DNA of 46,814 nt from JAVBNA01 sp031551875 (GCA_031551875.1 JAVBNA010000035.1:1-46814), one strand, 5' to 3'. Positions 26,529 to 35,975 are shown, counted from the stretch's first letter. Notes: a model not told the origin generated them from the letters alone. Numbers and translations: made by a program.

Positions 26529-26562
26529 ATACTTTTTATCATTCTGAGAGGGAGGCGCAGTC

Positions 26563-27111
26563 ATGTACCGCATCACCACATACACAAAAATCCATTTTTC
26601 TCCGGTGCAGGCGGAGGCTAGACACATCGAAATCGCGGACATTGCCCATGCGCTGTCCCTGCTGTGCCGCGCCAACGGTCACATCAGACACTTCTTCTCG
26701 GTGGCGCAGCATTGCCTGAACTGCGCCGAGGAGGCGCACGCGCGGGGGTATTCCCGGCGGGTGCAGCTCTTTTGCCTGCTGCACGACGCAAGCGAGGCCT
26801 ATATCTCAGACGTCACGCGTCCGGTCAAGGCGGGACTCCCCGCCTACCGGGAGATGGAGGCGCGGTTGCAGGCGGTCATCGACACCCGGTTTCTGGGCGC
26901 GCCGCCAAGCGAAGAGGAGCGCCGACAGATCGACAGTGTGGACGACGCGATGCTCTACGCCGAATTTCGCGAGCTGATGGGGGAGCTGCCCTTTGAGACC
27001 CCGCCCGAGACACACAGCAGGCCCTGCCATGACAGGGAGGAATTTTCACAGGTTGAACGCCGGTTTTTGGAGGCGTTCCACAATTTAGCCGTTCCGGAGG
27101 AAACCCCATGA
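26563..27111 (+). CDS. HD-domain phosphohydrolase, YfbR-like
   Basis: The 182-residue protein resembles HD phosphohydrolases related to 5'-deoxynucleotidase YfbR: IEIADIAHALSLLCRANGH, HFFSVAQHCLN, LLHDASEAYISD and DDAMLYAEF contain the metal-binding His/Asp residues. A nucleotide or deoxynucleoside monophosphate substrate is likely for the family. Its stop overlaps the nth start (ATGA), so it is coupled to a DNA-repair gene, consistent with nucleotide-pool cleaning, which is inference. Confidence 0.82.
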   Translation: MYRITTYTKIHFSPVQAEARHIEIADIAHALSLLCRANGHIRHFFSVAQHCLNCAEEAHARGYSRRVQLFCLLHDASEAYISDVTRPVKAGLPAYREMEARLQAVIDTRFLGAPPSEEERRQIDSVDDAMLYAEFRELMGELPFETPPETHSRPCHDREEFSQVERRFLEAFHNLAVPEETP

Positions 27112-27740
27112 CAAAAAAAGAACGCGCACTTCAATCAGTGCAGTGCCTCAAAAAGGACTACCCTGACGCGCTATGTTCACTGAACAGCGGCAACCCGCTC
27201 CAGCTCCTGATTGCCACCCGCCTCTCGGCGCAGTGCACCGACGCCCGCGTCAATCTTGTGACGCCGGCGCTGTTTGCCCGCTATCCCGATCTGGACGCGC
27301 TGTGTGAGGCAAAGGTAGAGGACGTCGAGGATTACATACGCTCCTGCGGATTTTTCCACACCAAGGCCAGGGACATTGTAGGCATGTCGCGCATGATCCG
27401 GGATGAGTATGGCGGCGTTGTGCCCGACACCATGGAGGAGCTGCTGCGTCTGCCCGGCGTGGGGCGGAAAACCGCCAACCTGATCCTGGGGGACGTGTAT
27501 CATAAACCGGCGGTCGTGGCGGACACTCATTGTATTCGCATCTCCAACCGGCTGGGACTGTGTGCCACCAAGGAGCCCTACAAGGTGGAGCTGGCGCTGA
27601 AAGCCCTGCTGCCGCCCGAGGAATCCAACGACTGGTGTCACCGTGTGGTGCTGCACGGACGCGCGGTGTGCGACGCCCGCAAGCCCAGCTGTGAGGCGTG
27701 CAGTATGGCGTTTTTCTGTAAGGAAGCGGCCGGGTCATAA
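27108..27740 (+). CDS. nth: Endonuclease III (DNA glycosylase / AP lyase)
   Basis: The 210-residue enzyme removes oxidised pyrimidines and cleaves abasic sites. The helix-hairpin-helix LPGVGRKTANLI carries the catalytic K121, D139 is in VVADTHCIR, and the 4Fe-4S loop is C188-x6-C195-x2-C198-x5-C204, nearly the same numbering as the E. coli enzyme. All key residues are intact. Confidence 0.96.
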   Translation: MTKKERALQSVQCLKKDYPDALCSLNSGNPLQLLIATRLSAQCTDARVNLVTPALFARYPDLDALCEAKVEDVEDYIRSCGFFHTKARDIVGMSRMIRDEYGGVVPDTMEELLRLPGVGRKTANLILGDVYHKPAVVADTHCIRISNRLGLCATKEPYKVELALKALLPPEESNDWCHRVVLHGRAVCDARKPSCEACSMAFFCKEAAGS

Positions 27741-27746
27741 ACAGCG

Positions 27747-27793
27747 AAAAAGACTATTCACCTCCCCAAGGGGGGATGAATAGTCTTTTTTTT
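27747..27793. terminator. Bidirectional terminator between nth and the repeat protein
   Basis: 14-bp perfect arms (27747-27760 and 27777-27790) with a CCCC/GGGG inner stem and A- and T-runs on the two sides. Confidence 0.9.
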
Positions 27794-27816
27794 ACGTCTT
27801 GCGTCAGGAATTTCTG

Positions 27817-30800
27817 TTATATCCTTGCGCGCCGTCTTTTTACGAGGACAATGGCGGAGAAGGCGGCCAGGCCAATCGACAGCAGCATCGCCATTGTGCC
27901 GAACGCCAGTCGTCCCGTATCAGGGATATTGGCAATGTCGCTGCCCGACGAAGTGGAGGAAGTGGACGAGAGATCCTGTCCGGACGCGTTGCTGCTCCCC
28001 AGGTTTGCGGGGATTGTGACAACCGTGTCCGGGAATTCAGGAGGCGCAAACGTTTCTCCGGGATCGTCTGTGACTTCAGTTTTCTGTTTGTTAATGACCG
28101 AAATCTTGATGGTTCCGGAGGTTGCGCCCGAAGCCAGTGTGGGGGTGAAGGCGATTGCGCCGGTATCGCTCTGCTTTTTGCCGATGCCGTCGATGTCGAA
28201 AGCGGAAAAGCCGTAGTGATCAAAGAATTCTTCCACCAGCATGTAGCGGCTGCCCGGCTGGAGATCTACGCTGACCGAAGCACCGTTGGCGACAAGCTCG
28301 ACCCGCTTGACCAGATTCATGTTGAGGTCATACACCCTTACGTAAAATTTCGCGCCGGTGTCAAACTTGGTGTCGTCCTCATGATAGAGCTTTTTATCCA
28401 GCTTGAGGGTGACTTTTTTGCCGGAGGAATCGGTTTCAAACGTGACGTGGATGGTGTGATCGGCCTTGACGTCCGAGAAGGTATAAGATGTGCCGGGGCT
28501 GGTGACTTTTTGGCCGTCAACCAGAAGCTCCTTGATCACATATCCGCTGTCGGGCGTGATGGTGTATTTCTGGCTTCCGCCCTCGGCGACCGTTGTGATG
28601 CCCGCCGGGGAGATGGAGCCGCCGGTGCCCGCCGTCGCGGTGATCTTATAGGAGGCGGCGCTGCCTGCAGCCTTAAAGACAATATGAATGGTATGGTTGG
28701 CTATGACGTTTTGGAAGGTAAAGGTTGACACGTCGGTATTGGACTGCTCAACGCTGTCCACCAGAATTTTTTCGATCACATAGCCGGTGTTCGGCGTGAT
28801 GGTGAACGCCTGATCGGCGTTGCGGTTTACGGAGACCGGGCCCGCAGGGGAAATGGAGCCGCCGGAGCCCGCTGTCGCGGTGATGGTATAGCTTACCGCC
28901 CTAAAGGTGACCTGGATGGTGTGGTCGGCGGTAACATTGCTAAAGGTATAGGTTGAAAAATTGGGATTATTATAATTGAGGTCGTCTACGGTAAGTATGT
29001 CGATCACATAGCCGCTGTTTGGTGTGATCGTGTAGCTCTGGCTGGCGCCGTGGACCACTGAGGTGACGCCCGCCGGGGAAATGCTTCCGCCGGGGCCCGC
29101 TGTCGCGGTGATCTGGGGCGATCCGGCTTTAAACGTCACGCTGATGCTGAGGTCACTGGTGACATTCGTGAAGGTATGGCTCGTCGGCGTGGGGGAGAGA
29201 ACGAGACCGTTTATAGTGACTTTGTCAATCGAATAGCCGGTATCCGGCGTGAAGGTAAAGTCCTGACTGCCGCCGTAGGCAAGCGTAGTGACGCCTGCCG
29301 GGGAGATGGAGCCGCCGGGGCCCGCCGTCGCGGTGATCCTGGGCGTGATGGCTTTAAAGGTGACGCTGATGCTGTGGTTGGCAGTGACGTTCGTGAAGGT
29401 ATAGCTCCACGGCGTGGGGGTAAGCGCGGTGCCGTCCACGGTGACCGTGTCAATATCAAAGCCGGTATCCGGCGTGAAGGTATAGTTCTGTCTGCCGCCG
29501 TAGGTGAGCGTTGTGACGTCGGCCGGGGAGATGGAACCGCCCGCGCCCGCCGTCGCGGTGATCGTGTAAGTGAGGGATTTAAAAGTGACGCTGATGCTGC
29601 GGTTGGCGGTGACATTCGTGAAGGAATAGGCGGTCGGTGTGGGGGAGAGGTCGATGCCGTCCACGGTGACCGTGTCAATTTCAAAGCCGGTGTTCGGCGT
29701 GAAGGTGTAGTCCTGACTGCCGCCGACGGCGACGGTTGTAACGCCAGCCGGGGAGATGGTGCCGCCCGTGCCCGCCGACGCGGTGATCTTATGGGTGGTG
29801 ACGCTGCCTTCCGGCATAAAGGTGACATGGATCGTATGATCACGGATGACATTTTTGAATTTGTAGGCCGCCACATTGGTTGTGTCGAGGTCAGTGCCGT
29901 CCACCGTGATCGTTTCAATCACATAGCCGCTATTTGGCGTGATGGTAAACGTCTCATCGGCATTGCGGGTGACAGTTTTGGCACCCAGCGGAGTGATCGT
30001 GCCGCCCGCGCCGACCGAGGAGGTGATGGTGTGCGAGGCCGTCTTGAAGGTGACGTGAATCGTATGGTTGCTGGCCACATTGTTAAAGGTATAGGTGGAA
30101 ATATCCGGGTCTGCAAGCGGAACGGTATCCACGGTGACAGAATCAATGACATAACCGCTGCCAGGGGTGATCGTAAACGTCTGACTTGCGCCCTGGGTGA
30201 CCTCGGTGTTGCCCAGCGGAGTAATTGTGCCGCCGGCACCCGCCGTCGCGGTAATGGTATGTTTGGGCGCGGCCTTGAAAGTAACGTGAATCGTACGGTC
30301 GCGCACAATGTTAATAAAGCTGTACGCGGAAATGTTGGAGTTCACAAGAGGTACGTCGTCTACGGTTACCGTGTCGACCACATAGCCGGTATTCGGTGAA
30401 ATCTCAATTTCCAGGTTTGCGTTGCGGTTGACGGTTGTTACGCCCGACGGAGTTACGGTGCCGCCCGCGCCCGCCGTCGCGGTGACAGTGTGGGTGGCGG
30501 TTTTGAAGGTAACCTCGATGGTGCGGTCTGCAATCACATTGCTGAGGGTCAGCGCTGAAATATTGGAATCCGGCTGGACGTCGTTGTCCACCTTGACTTG
30601 GTCGATGACGTAGCCGGAGTTACATGTAAAGGTGAACGTCTGGCTGCCGTTGTGGCTGACCGGGACATTTCCCGCCGGCGAAATGGAACCGCCCGCACCT
30701 GCCGAAGCGGTGATGGTATGCGGGCCGGCAGACTTGAAGGTGACCTCAACCGTATGATCCGCACTGATGCTGCTGAACGTAAGGGAGGCAAGGTAGGGGC

Positions 30801-31077
30801 GGTCATCACAGTGAACGCGGCCGTCCACCGTCACGGTGTCAACCACATAGCCGCTGTTGGGCGTGAAGGTGAAGGTATGGCTGGAGCCGCTGTCCACCCT
30901 CATCGTGCCGGACGGGCTTATGGAGCCGTTCGCGCCTGCCGAGGCGGTCAGCTCATATTCGAGCGCCAGCACACCCGCAGGGGCAGACGGGGGCGGGCCA
31001 ATTGCGGAAGCGGTAATTGAAAGCAGTTGCGCGGCGGCGAGCACGATGAGCAGCAACATTAAAAGTTTTTTGGACAT
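27817..31077 (-). CDS. InlB-type repeat surface protein with IPDTG sorting signal
   Basis: The 1086-residue protein has a signal peptide (about 1-27), then 11 tandem repeats of about 70-80 residues. Each repeat starts with a variant of ITATAGAGGSISPAG and continues GYVIDTVTVDG and HTIHVTFK, the divergent InlB B-repeat family. A SpaA-like beta domain follows (about 910-1015). The C-terminus is a sortase signal: NIPDTG, a membrane helix, then KRRRARI. It should be covalently wall-anchored. No sortase gene is in the window. The ATG at 31077 is chosen because AAGGG lies 8 nt upstream; a GTG at 31086 overlaps that site. Repeats 7-10 are the most alike, suggesting recent duplication. Confidence 0.92.
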   Translation of the reverse strand: MSKKLLMLLLIVLAAAQLLSITASAIGPPPSAPAGVLALEYELTASAGANGSISPSGTMRVDSGSSHTFTFTPNSGYVVDTVTVDGRVHCDDRPYLASLTFSSISADHTVEVTFKSAGPHTITASAGAGGSISPAGNVPVSHNGSQTFTFTCNSGYVIDQVKVDNDVQPDSNISALTLSNVIADRTIEVTFKTATHTVTATAGAGGTVTPSGVTTVNRNANLEIEISPNTGYVVDTVTVDDVPLVNSNISAYSFINIVRDRTIHVTFKAAPKHTITATAGAGGTITPLGNTEVTQGASQTFTITPGSGYVIDSVTVDTVPLADPDISTYTFNNVASNHTIHVTFKTASHTITSSVGAGGTITPLGAKTVTRNADETFTITPNSGYVIETITVDGTDLDTTNVAAYKFKNVIRDHTIHVTFMPEGSVTTHKITASAGTGGTISPAGVTTVAVGGSQDYTFTPNTGFEIDTVTVDGIDLSPTPTAYSFTNVTANRSISVTFKSLTYTITATAGAGGSISPADVTTLTYGGRQNYTFTPDTGFDIDTVTVDGTALTPTPWSYTFTNVTANHSISVTFKAITPRITATAGPGGSISPAGVTTLAYGGSQDFTFTPDTGYSIDKVTINGLVLSPTPTSHTFTNVTSDLSISVTFKAGSPQITATAGPGGSISPAGVTSVVHGASQSYTITPNSGYVIDILTVDDLNYNNPNFSTYTFSNVTADHTIQVTFRAVSYTITATAGSGGSISPAGPVSVNRNADQAFTITPNTGYVIEKILVDSVEQSNTDVSTFTFQNVIANHTIHIVFKAAGSAASYKITATAGTGGSISPAGITTVAEGGSQKYTITPDSGYVIKELLVDGQKVTSPGTSYTFSDVKADHTIHVTFETDSSGKKVTLKLDKKLYHEDDTKFDTGAKFYVRVYDLNMNLVKRVELVANGASVSVDLQPGSRYMLVEEFFDHYGFSAFDIDGIGKKQSDTGAIAFTPTLASGATSGTIKISVINKQKTEVTDDPGETFAPPEFPDTVVTIPANLGSSNASGQDLSSTSSTSSGSDIANIPDTGRLAFGTMAMLLSIGLAAFSAIVLVKRRRARI

Positions 31078-31126
31078 GCGTTTCACCCTTTTCTTTATTT
31101 AAAGAATGTATTTTCTTAGTATTTTT

Positions 31127-31155
31127 ATCATACCAGATATAATAAAAAGTTTCAA
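31127..31155 (-). promoter_or_regulatory. Sigma-A promoter of the repeat protein gene
   Basis: Minus strand: TTGAAA (31155-31150), 17 bp, TATGAT (31132-31127). Confidence 0.75.
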
Positions 31156-31372
31156 TGAAAATTGGAATTTATGGCGTAAAAAGTCAGGAGTTTTACGAAA
31201 AATAAAAAAAACACGCCCCGATCCGCAGTTATTACCTCTTTTTGGATGCAAGAGTTTCTCGAAAAAATGAGTGAAATCCTTGCACTTTTACAAATTTACA
31301 CGCAGTGTAAATTTGATTTCGCTCGTCCCGCTCAGTTCATGTCGCTGATTTTTACGCTCAGTAATTAAGAGG
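31156..31372. other. Intergenic region between divergent genes
   Basis: No gene is assigned. A plus-strand frame is open for about 60 codons (to 31369) but has no ribosome site. The notable element is the inverted repeat at 31291-31315. Confidence 0.45.
31291..31315. promoter_or_regulatory. 11-bp perfect inverted repeat, candidate operator
   Basis: CAAATTTACAC, spacer GCA, GTGTAAATTTG. It lies about 60 bp upstream of the -35 of the FIST/kinase operon and has no T-run on either strand. Confidence 0.45.
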
Positions 31373-31401
31373 TTGAGCCTGCCGAAAAAAAGTGGTATAA
31401 T
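31373..31401 (+). promoter_or_regulatory. Sigma-A promoter of the FIST/kinase operon
   Basis: TTGAGC (31373-31378), 17 bp, TATAAT (31396-31401). Its position rules out the upstream in-frame TTG (31407) as a start. Confidence 0.8.
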
Positions 31402-31454
31402 ATTATTTGAAATATGCCAACCTCGAAACGGACAGGAAAGGACAGGATGCAGAT

Positions 31455-32609
31455 ATGATTACCATGTACACGGCCCGCACTGCGGAGATTGACGAGATCG
31501 AAGAGGCGGTCAGAGACATCCAAAGCCAGATTGACCTCTCCGCCCTCAAAAAGAATTCAGGGGGAATCATCTTCTGCCATCTGGATTTTGTGGACAGCGG
31601 CGTGGTGGCGGCGCTGTGCGAAGCGCTGCCCTTCAACGTAATCGGAATGACGTCGATGGCAAGCGCGGACGAACATGGCTACAGTCTGTTCGAACTGACA
31701 CTTACGGTGCTGACCAGTGACGAGGTCAGCTTTGAGGTGGGCATGACCGGCAACATTGACAACGGCAACTATGTCCGCGAAATTGATCGTACCTATCGTC
31801 AGATCCGCGACGGCGTGGACAGTGACCCGGCCTTGATTTTCACGTTTATGCCCTACATCCCCGATGTGGCGGGTTATGAGGTCGTCGCGGCCATGGACAA
31901 GTCCTGTCACGGCATCCCGATGTGGGGCTCCATCACGAACAACATCGATTTTAACTATGAGACAGTGTATACGATCTGCAACGGCAAGGCGCTGCGCGGG
32001 GGGTTGGCCATGATGTTCCTGAACGGGCCGGTCGAGCCCAAGTTTATCGTCTCCTCCCTGCCCGAGCGCAACATCGCGAACAACCGCGCGATCATCACAA
32101 AGAGCGAAGGAGCCGTCTTGCGCGGAGTCAACGATTTGCCTATACTGGAATACCTGTCGAATGTGGGCCTTATTATTACCAAAGAGAACATTACAACAAC
32201 GCCCCTGATGGTCTATTACGACCGGTCGGAGAAGCCTGTGGCGCTGGGCTTTTACACGCTGTTTGAGGACGGCTCGGTGCTGACCGGGGGAGAGATGCCC
32301 GAAGGTACCTCCTTCGCGGTGGGTAGCATTGACGCACAGGGCATCTTTGAATCGGCCGAGGCGGGGCTCAGGCAGATCCTCGGGCTGAAAGAACGGAGCG
32401 CGACACTGCTGCTACCGTGTGTGACACGCTATATCATGCTTTCGCCCAATCAGGAGAGTGAGCTCCGGCTGATTGGGGAGAAGCTTACCGGGACGGGAAG
32501 CCCCTTCATGATGGGCTATTCGGGCGGTGAGATCTGTCCGATGCCCGGGCCGGACGGAAAGCTTCACAACCGTTTCCACAACTATACATTCTGCGCGTGC
32601 GTTCTGTAA
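31455..32609 (+). CDS. FIST domain signal protein
   Basis: The 384-residue cytoplasmic protein has FIST N (about residues 25-215) and FIST C (about 220-370) regions, recognisable by GIIFCHLDFVD, VIGMTSMASADEHGY, PMWGSITNN and the C-terminal MMGYSGGEICP. FIST domains are thought to be small-ligand sensors coupled to signalling proteins. The start ATG at 31455 has AGGA 7 nt upstream. The gene precedes the hybrid kinase by 32 bp, so it probably supplies the kinase input. The ligand is unknown. Confidence 0.88.
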   Translation: MITMYTARTAEIDEIEEAVRDIQSQIDLSALKKNSGGIIFCHLDFVDSGVVAALCEALPFNVIGMTSMASADEHGYSLFELTLTVLTSDEVSFEVGMTGNIDNGNYVREIDRTYRQIRDGVDSDPALIFTFMPYIPDVAGYEVVAAMDKSCHGIPMWGSITNNIDFNYETVYTICNGKALRGGLAMMFLNGPVEPKFIVSSLPERNIANNRAIITKSEGAVLRGVNDLPILEYLSNVGLIITKENITTTPLMVYYDRSEKPVALGFYTLFEDGSVLTGGEMPEGTSFAVGSIDAQGIFESAEAGLRQILGLKERSATLLLPCVTRYIMLSPNQESELRLIGEKLTGTGSPFMMGYSGGEICPMPGPDGKLHNRFHNYTFCACVL

Positions 32610-32641
32610 AAAGTATCCATTGTGAATGAGGAGGTGACAGC

Positions 32642-34399
32642 TTGAGAGACGGGGAAATCATAGAAACAACTGATCAAAACAATATGCAGGAAGAACTGAA
32701 ACAGCTGGAACGTGAGAACCGCAAGCTGCGCCGTGAGATTGTCCATTTGAAAAACGCTATCGTGCAGGAAAAGCTGGCCTCCACCACGATCCTGAACCAG
32801 CAAAAGGCCAGTACGTTCATCCAGCGCGAGCGGGAGCGCTATCTGGCTCTGCTGCTCGCCAATTCGCCCAGCATTATTCTGTTTTTAAACCATTCCGGCC
32901 GGGTGGAGTTCTGCACAGATTATTTTATAGCCAAGGCGGGCTTTGCCAATGCGGCGGAGGTGCTGGGGCACACGCTGACCGAGGTGCTGTCAAAATTTCT
33001 TGACGACGAGGCGCACGAGAGGCTGCTCGAGAAAAGCGGCAGCGTGGTCGAGACGAATGAGCCGTATGCGTTTGACGTGTCTTTTTACTTTGACAGGAAC
33101 GGCAAACAAGAGGACTTTGCCGGGCTGCTGGTTCCCATGAAGGATCAGGAGCATCAGAGCAACGGGGTCATGCTGATGTTCCACGACGTCACCGACCTGA
33201 AGCGGTCGAGGGAGGAAGCGCTCGCGGCCAGCAAAGCCAAAAGTGATTTTCTGTCCAACATGAGCCACGAGATCCGAACGCCCATGAACGCCATCATCGG
33301 CATGACGGCCATAGGTAAGAAGACTAAGGACGTAGAGCGCAAGGATTACGCCTTCGAGAAGATTGAAAACGCGTCTACGCATCTGCTGGGCGTCATCAAC
33401 GACATTCTGGATATCTCCAAAATTGAGTCGGGCAAGATGGAGCTGTCATATATTTGTTTTGATTTCAGGCAAATGCTCGACCGGGTGATGAGCGTGATTA
33501 CACTCAAAATGCGGGAAAAGCGGCAGCACTTTTCTGTACAGGTCGATCCGGAGATCCCCCGGCCTCTGTATGGGGACGACCAGCGTCTGGCGCAGGTGAT
33601 CACCAACATTCTTTCCAACGCGGCCAAATTTACGCCCGAGAACGGCAGCATCACATTCTATGCCGGACTCAAACGCATACAGGAAAAGACCTGCGTTATT
33701 GAGATGTATGTTCAGGACACCGGGATCGGGATGTCCGAGCAGGAGCAGGGCAAGCTGTTTAACATTTTCCAGCAGGCCGAGGCGGGCACAGCGCGCAAGT
33801 ACGGCGGAAGCGGCTTGGGGCTGGCCATCTCCAAGCGTATACTGGAGTTGATGGGCGGCGAAATTTGGGTCGAGTCGGAGCCGGGTAAGGGCTCACGCTT
33901 TTCCTTTACGGTCTCTCTCAAACTCCCCAAAGCCTCCAAAACGTCGGCCACCGTGCAGGGCGACGAACTTGGAGCGGCGGGAGTCAGCTCGGACAGCGAT
34001 TTTACCGGGCACGTCATTTTGCTTGCGGACGACATTGAGATCAATTTGGAGATTCTGATGGCGCTTCTTGAACCCACCCATATCACCATTGATACGGCGA
34101 AGGACGGGAAGGAGGCGGTCGACGCGCTGACCGAGCACCCCGGCCGGTATGAGCTGATCCTCATGGATGTGCAAATGCCGGAGGTGGACGGACTGCAGGC
34201 AACCAGGATGATCCGGGCGCTTGACACGCCGGAAGCCGCCGCAATCCCGATCATTGCCATGACGGCGAATGTATTTAAAGAGGACATAGAAAAATGCCTG
34301 GACGCGGGCATGAACGACCATTTGGGCAAGCCTGTCGTGCTGGAGGATGTCATTCAGATGCTGAAACAATACCTGAAGCCGGACGCTGCCCAACCATAA
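32642..34399 (+). CDS. Hybrid sensor histidine kinase (coiled coil-PAS-HisKA-HATPase-REC)
   Basis: The 585-residue protein has no membrane helix. Domains in order: coiled coil (15-65), PAS (70-185), HisKA with H209 in SNMSHEIRTPMN, HATPase (about 310-430; N-box TNILSNAAKF, DTGIGM, GGSGLGLAI) and a receiver domain (455-580) with phosphoacceptor D509 in LILMDVQMP. It autophosphorylates on His and passes phosphate to its own receiver. The TTG start at 32642 is supported by GAGGAGGTG 7 nt before it. With the adjacent FIST protein it forms a cytosolic sensing pair. No output regulator adjoins it. Confidence 0.92.
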   Translation: MRDGEIIETTDQNNMQEELKQLERENRKLRREIVHLKNAIVQEKLASTTILNQQKASTFIQRERERYLALLLANSPSIILFLNHSGRVEFCTDYFIAKAGFANAAEVLGHTLTEVLSKFLDDEAHERLLEKSGSVVETNEPYAFDVSFYFDRNGKQEDFAGLLVPMKDQEHQSNGVMLMFHDVTDLKRSREEALAASKAKSDFLSNMSHEIRTPMNAIIGMTAIGKKTKDVERKDYAFEKIENASTHLLGVINDILDISKIESGKMELSYICFDFRQMLDRVMSVITLKMREKRQHFSVQVDPEIPRPLYGDDQRLAQVITNILSNAAKFTPENGSITFYAGLKRIQEKTCVIEMYVQDTGIGMSEQEQGKLFNIFQQAEAGTARKYGGSGLGLAISKRILELMGGEIWVESEPGKGSRFSFTVSLKLPKASKTSATVQGDELGAAGVSSDSDFTGHVILLADDIEINLEILMALLEPTHITIDTAKDGKEAVDALTEHPGRYELILMDVQMPEVDGLQATRMIRALDTPEAAAIPIIAMTANVFKEDIEKCLDAGMNDHLGKPVVLEDVIQMLKQYLKPDAAQP

Positions 34400-34444
34400 A
34401 GCCTAAACGCGGAAGCCTCCCTGCAAAGCAGAGCTTTCGCGGTA

Positions 34445-34471
34445 CGCCCTGTGTCATCCACAGGGCGTTTT
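34445..34471 (+). terminator. Intrinsic terminator of the FIST/kinase operon
   Basis: CGCCCTGTG (34445-34453) pairs with CACAGGGCG (34459-34467), then TTTT. Confidence 0.85.
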
Positions 34472-34526
34472 GTACTTTTTTGGGAATCGTTATGCATGGT
34501 TAAGCGGAAAAAAATCACTAAATCCA

Positions 34527-34555
34527 TTGATTTTTTTGAAAAAATTTATTATAAT
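34527..34555 (+). promoter_or_regulatory. Sigma-A promoter of the AgrC-like kinase
   Basis: TTGATT (34527-34532), 17 bp, TATAAT (34550-34555). Confidence 0.8.
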
Positions 34556-34582
34556 AAAACAAAAGTGTTTGAGGGTGGATTT

Positions 34583-35968
34583 ATGGAATGGTCAAACATC
34601 ACAACAATTGATTTTTTCATTTCGCGGCAAATGCAGGTGATTCTATTTCTTGTCACCTGCGCAACCACCTTGCTTTTTTGCTACCTGATGACCAATCTTA
34701 TTTTAAAGATATACGGAGAGTCGGTGTCGGTCAAGAGAAAGCTTGCCTTTGCTTTGATCATGGGTCTGTTGCTGGACACCTTTTGGACCTACGCTGTCTA
34801 TTATATTGGCGGGGTGATCACCCTTCCCCCCGCTGTCTATATATTGGTTACGACGCCAAACCCGTTATTTGCGCTCATAATTTATTACTGCGGCATCAAA
34901 CTCCTGCGCCTGTCTCCCTACCATTCGGTTCGCGTCATTAATCGCGTGTATATCTATTTCATGGCCACCAGGGTTTTATACCGGTTTATTGTCTTTAATT
35001 TTTTTACCCAGACCACGCCTCGGCAAAATTTTATGCTGGATGTCCTTTCCCTGTTCTGCGGCCTGGTGATCAATGTGGTCATATATATTGTTGTCCTTGT
35101 GCTGCTTGAGCGAAATTCCTTTCTGATCCGCCCGGCCGAGCAGGTGTTTATCCCTTCCCTGCCGCGGGAAATTGTGCGCTGTTTTTTAAAGACCTGTGTG
35201 GCTTATACATTTGTGGTTGTATGCACGATACTGATACCCGACACAAAGATACATCTGGTCATTATCATTGTCCTCATCTATGGCTTGGTGATCGGGATTC
35301 TGATGGACGCCAGAAAGGCAGCCAGGGTGGAAATGTGCAACAAGGAAGCCTATATCCACAGCCTGGTTGAAATGATTGAAAACTTTTACAGCGTCAAATA
35401 TGATATCCACAATGTGTTGCAGACCTATGAGGGGTATATTTCACTGGGAGACATGGATGGCCTAAAGAACTATCACCAATCGGTGATGCAAAAGACGCGC
35501 CAGGCGAACCCACGGGTCGATTTGGCTGAAAGAAAGGAAGAAAATTCACCGCTGGTTTCGGTCATCAATGAGAAGCTGGATTACGCGGAGGAATGTTTCG
35601 TCACGATGATTCTGGACATCTCCTGCGACTTAGGTATGTATATTGACAGCATGGACATTTGCCGTGCCGTTGACATTCTGCTGAACAACGCGATTGAGGC
35701 TGCGGCTCAGTCCAAACTGAGGACGGTTATGCTGTTAATTGAGCAAATGCCCGACCACAGCAAATTGATCGTGATCAAGAACAGCACCCTGAAAGAGATT
35801 AACACAAACAAGTTGATCAGTAATACACAGAAAAAGAGGCATGGCGGAGCGAAAGGACTCACGCAGATAAGGGGAATACTGAGCCAATACGGGAACTGCA
35901 CCTTTCAGCTCAAAGCCTTTAGTCACAGCGTTACCGCATATATTGCGATCAAGCCCAAACAGGCGTAG
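34583..35968 (+). CDS. AgrC-like membrane histidine kinase (GHKL type)
   Basis: The 461-residue protein has about six or seven N-terminal membrane helices (to about residue 245) and a cytoplasmic kinase of the AgrC/HPK10 class: a short dimerisation helix with H276 in VKYDIHNVLQ, N-box DILLNNAIEAA (about 364-374) and the ATP-lid segment HGGAKGLTQI. Such kinases usually sense peptides and pair with LytTR regulators. None is nearby; the next regulator is Spo0A-like, 690 bp downstream. The ATG at 34583 is chosen because the promoter ends at 34555 and GAGGGTGG stands just upstream. Confidence 0.88.
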   Translation: MEWSNITTIDFFISRQMQVILFLVTCATTLLFCYLMTNLILKIYGESVSVKRKLAFALIMGLLLDTFWTYAVYYIGGVITLPPAVYILVTTPNPLFALIIYYCGIKLLRLSPYHSVRVINRVYIYFMATRVLYRFIVFNFFTQTTPRQNFMLDVLSLFCGLVINVVIYIVVLVLLERNSFLIRPAEQVFIPSLPREIVRCFLKTCVAYTFVVVCTILIPDTKIHLVIIIVLIYGLVIGILMDARKAARVEMCNKEAYIHSLVEMIENFYSVKYDIHNVLQTYEGYISLGDMDGLKNYHQSVMQKTRQANPRVDLAERKEENSPLVSVINEKLDYAEECFVTMILDISCDLGMYIDSMDICRAVDILLNNAIEAAAQSKLRTVMLLIEQMPDHSKLIVIKNSTLKEINTNKLISNTQKKRHGGAKGLTQIRGILSQYGNCTFQLKAFSHSVTAYIAIKPKQA

Positions 35969-35975
35969 AGAAGGG

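Noticed and set aside
29176..30399. Long plus-strand open frames opposite the repeat protein
   Set aside because: They are antisense reflections of the GC-rich repeats: Arg/Gly-rich, periodic, with no ribosome site or family match.
31180..31369. Open frame of about 60 codons before the FIST promoter
   Set aside because: No ribosome site at either possible ATG, no recognisable protein, and it overlaps the palindrome.
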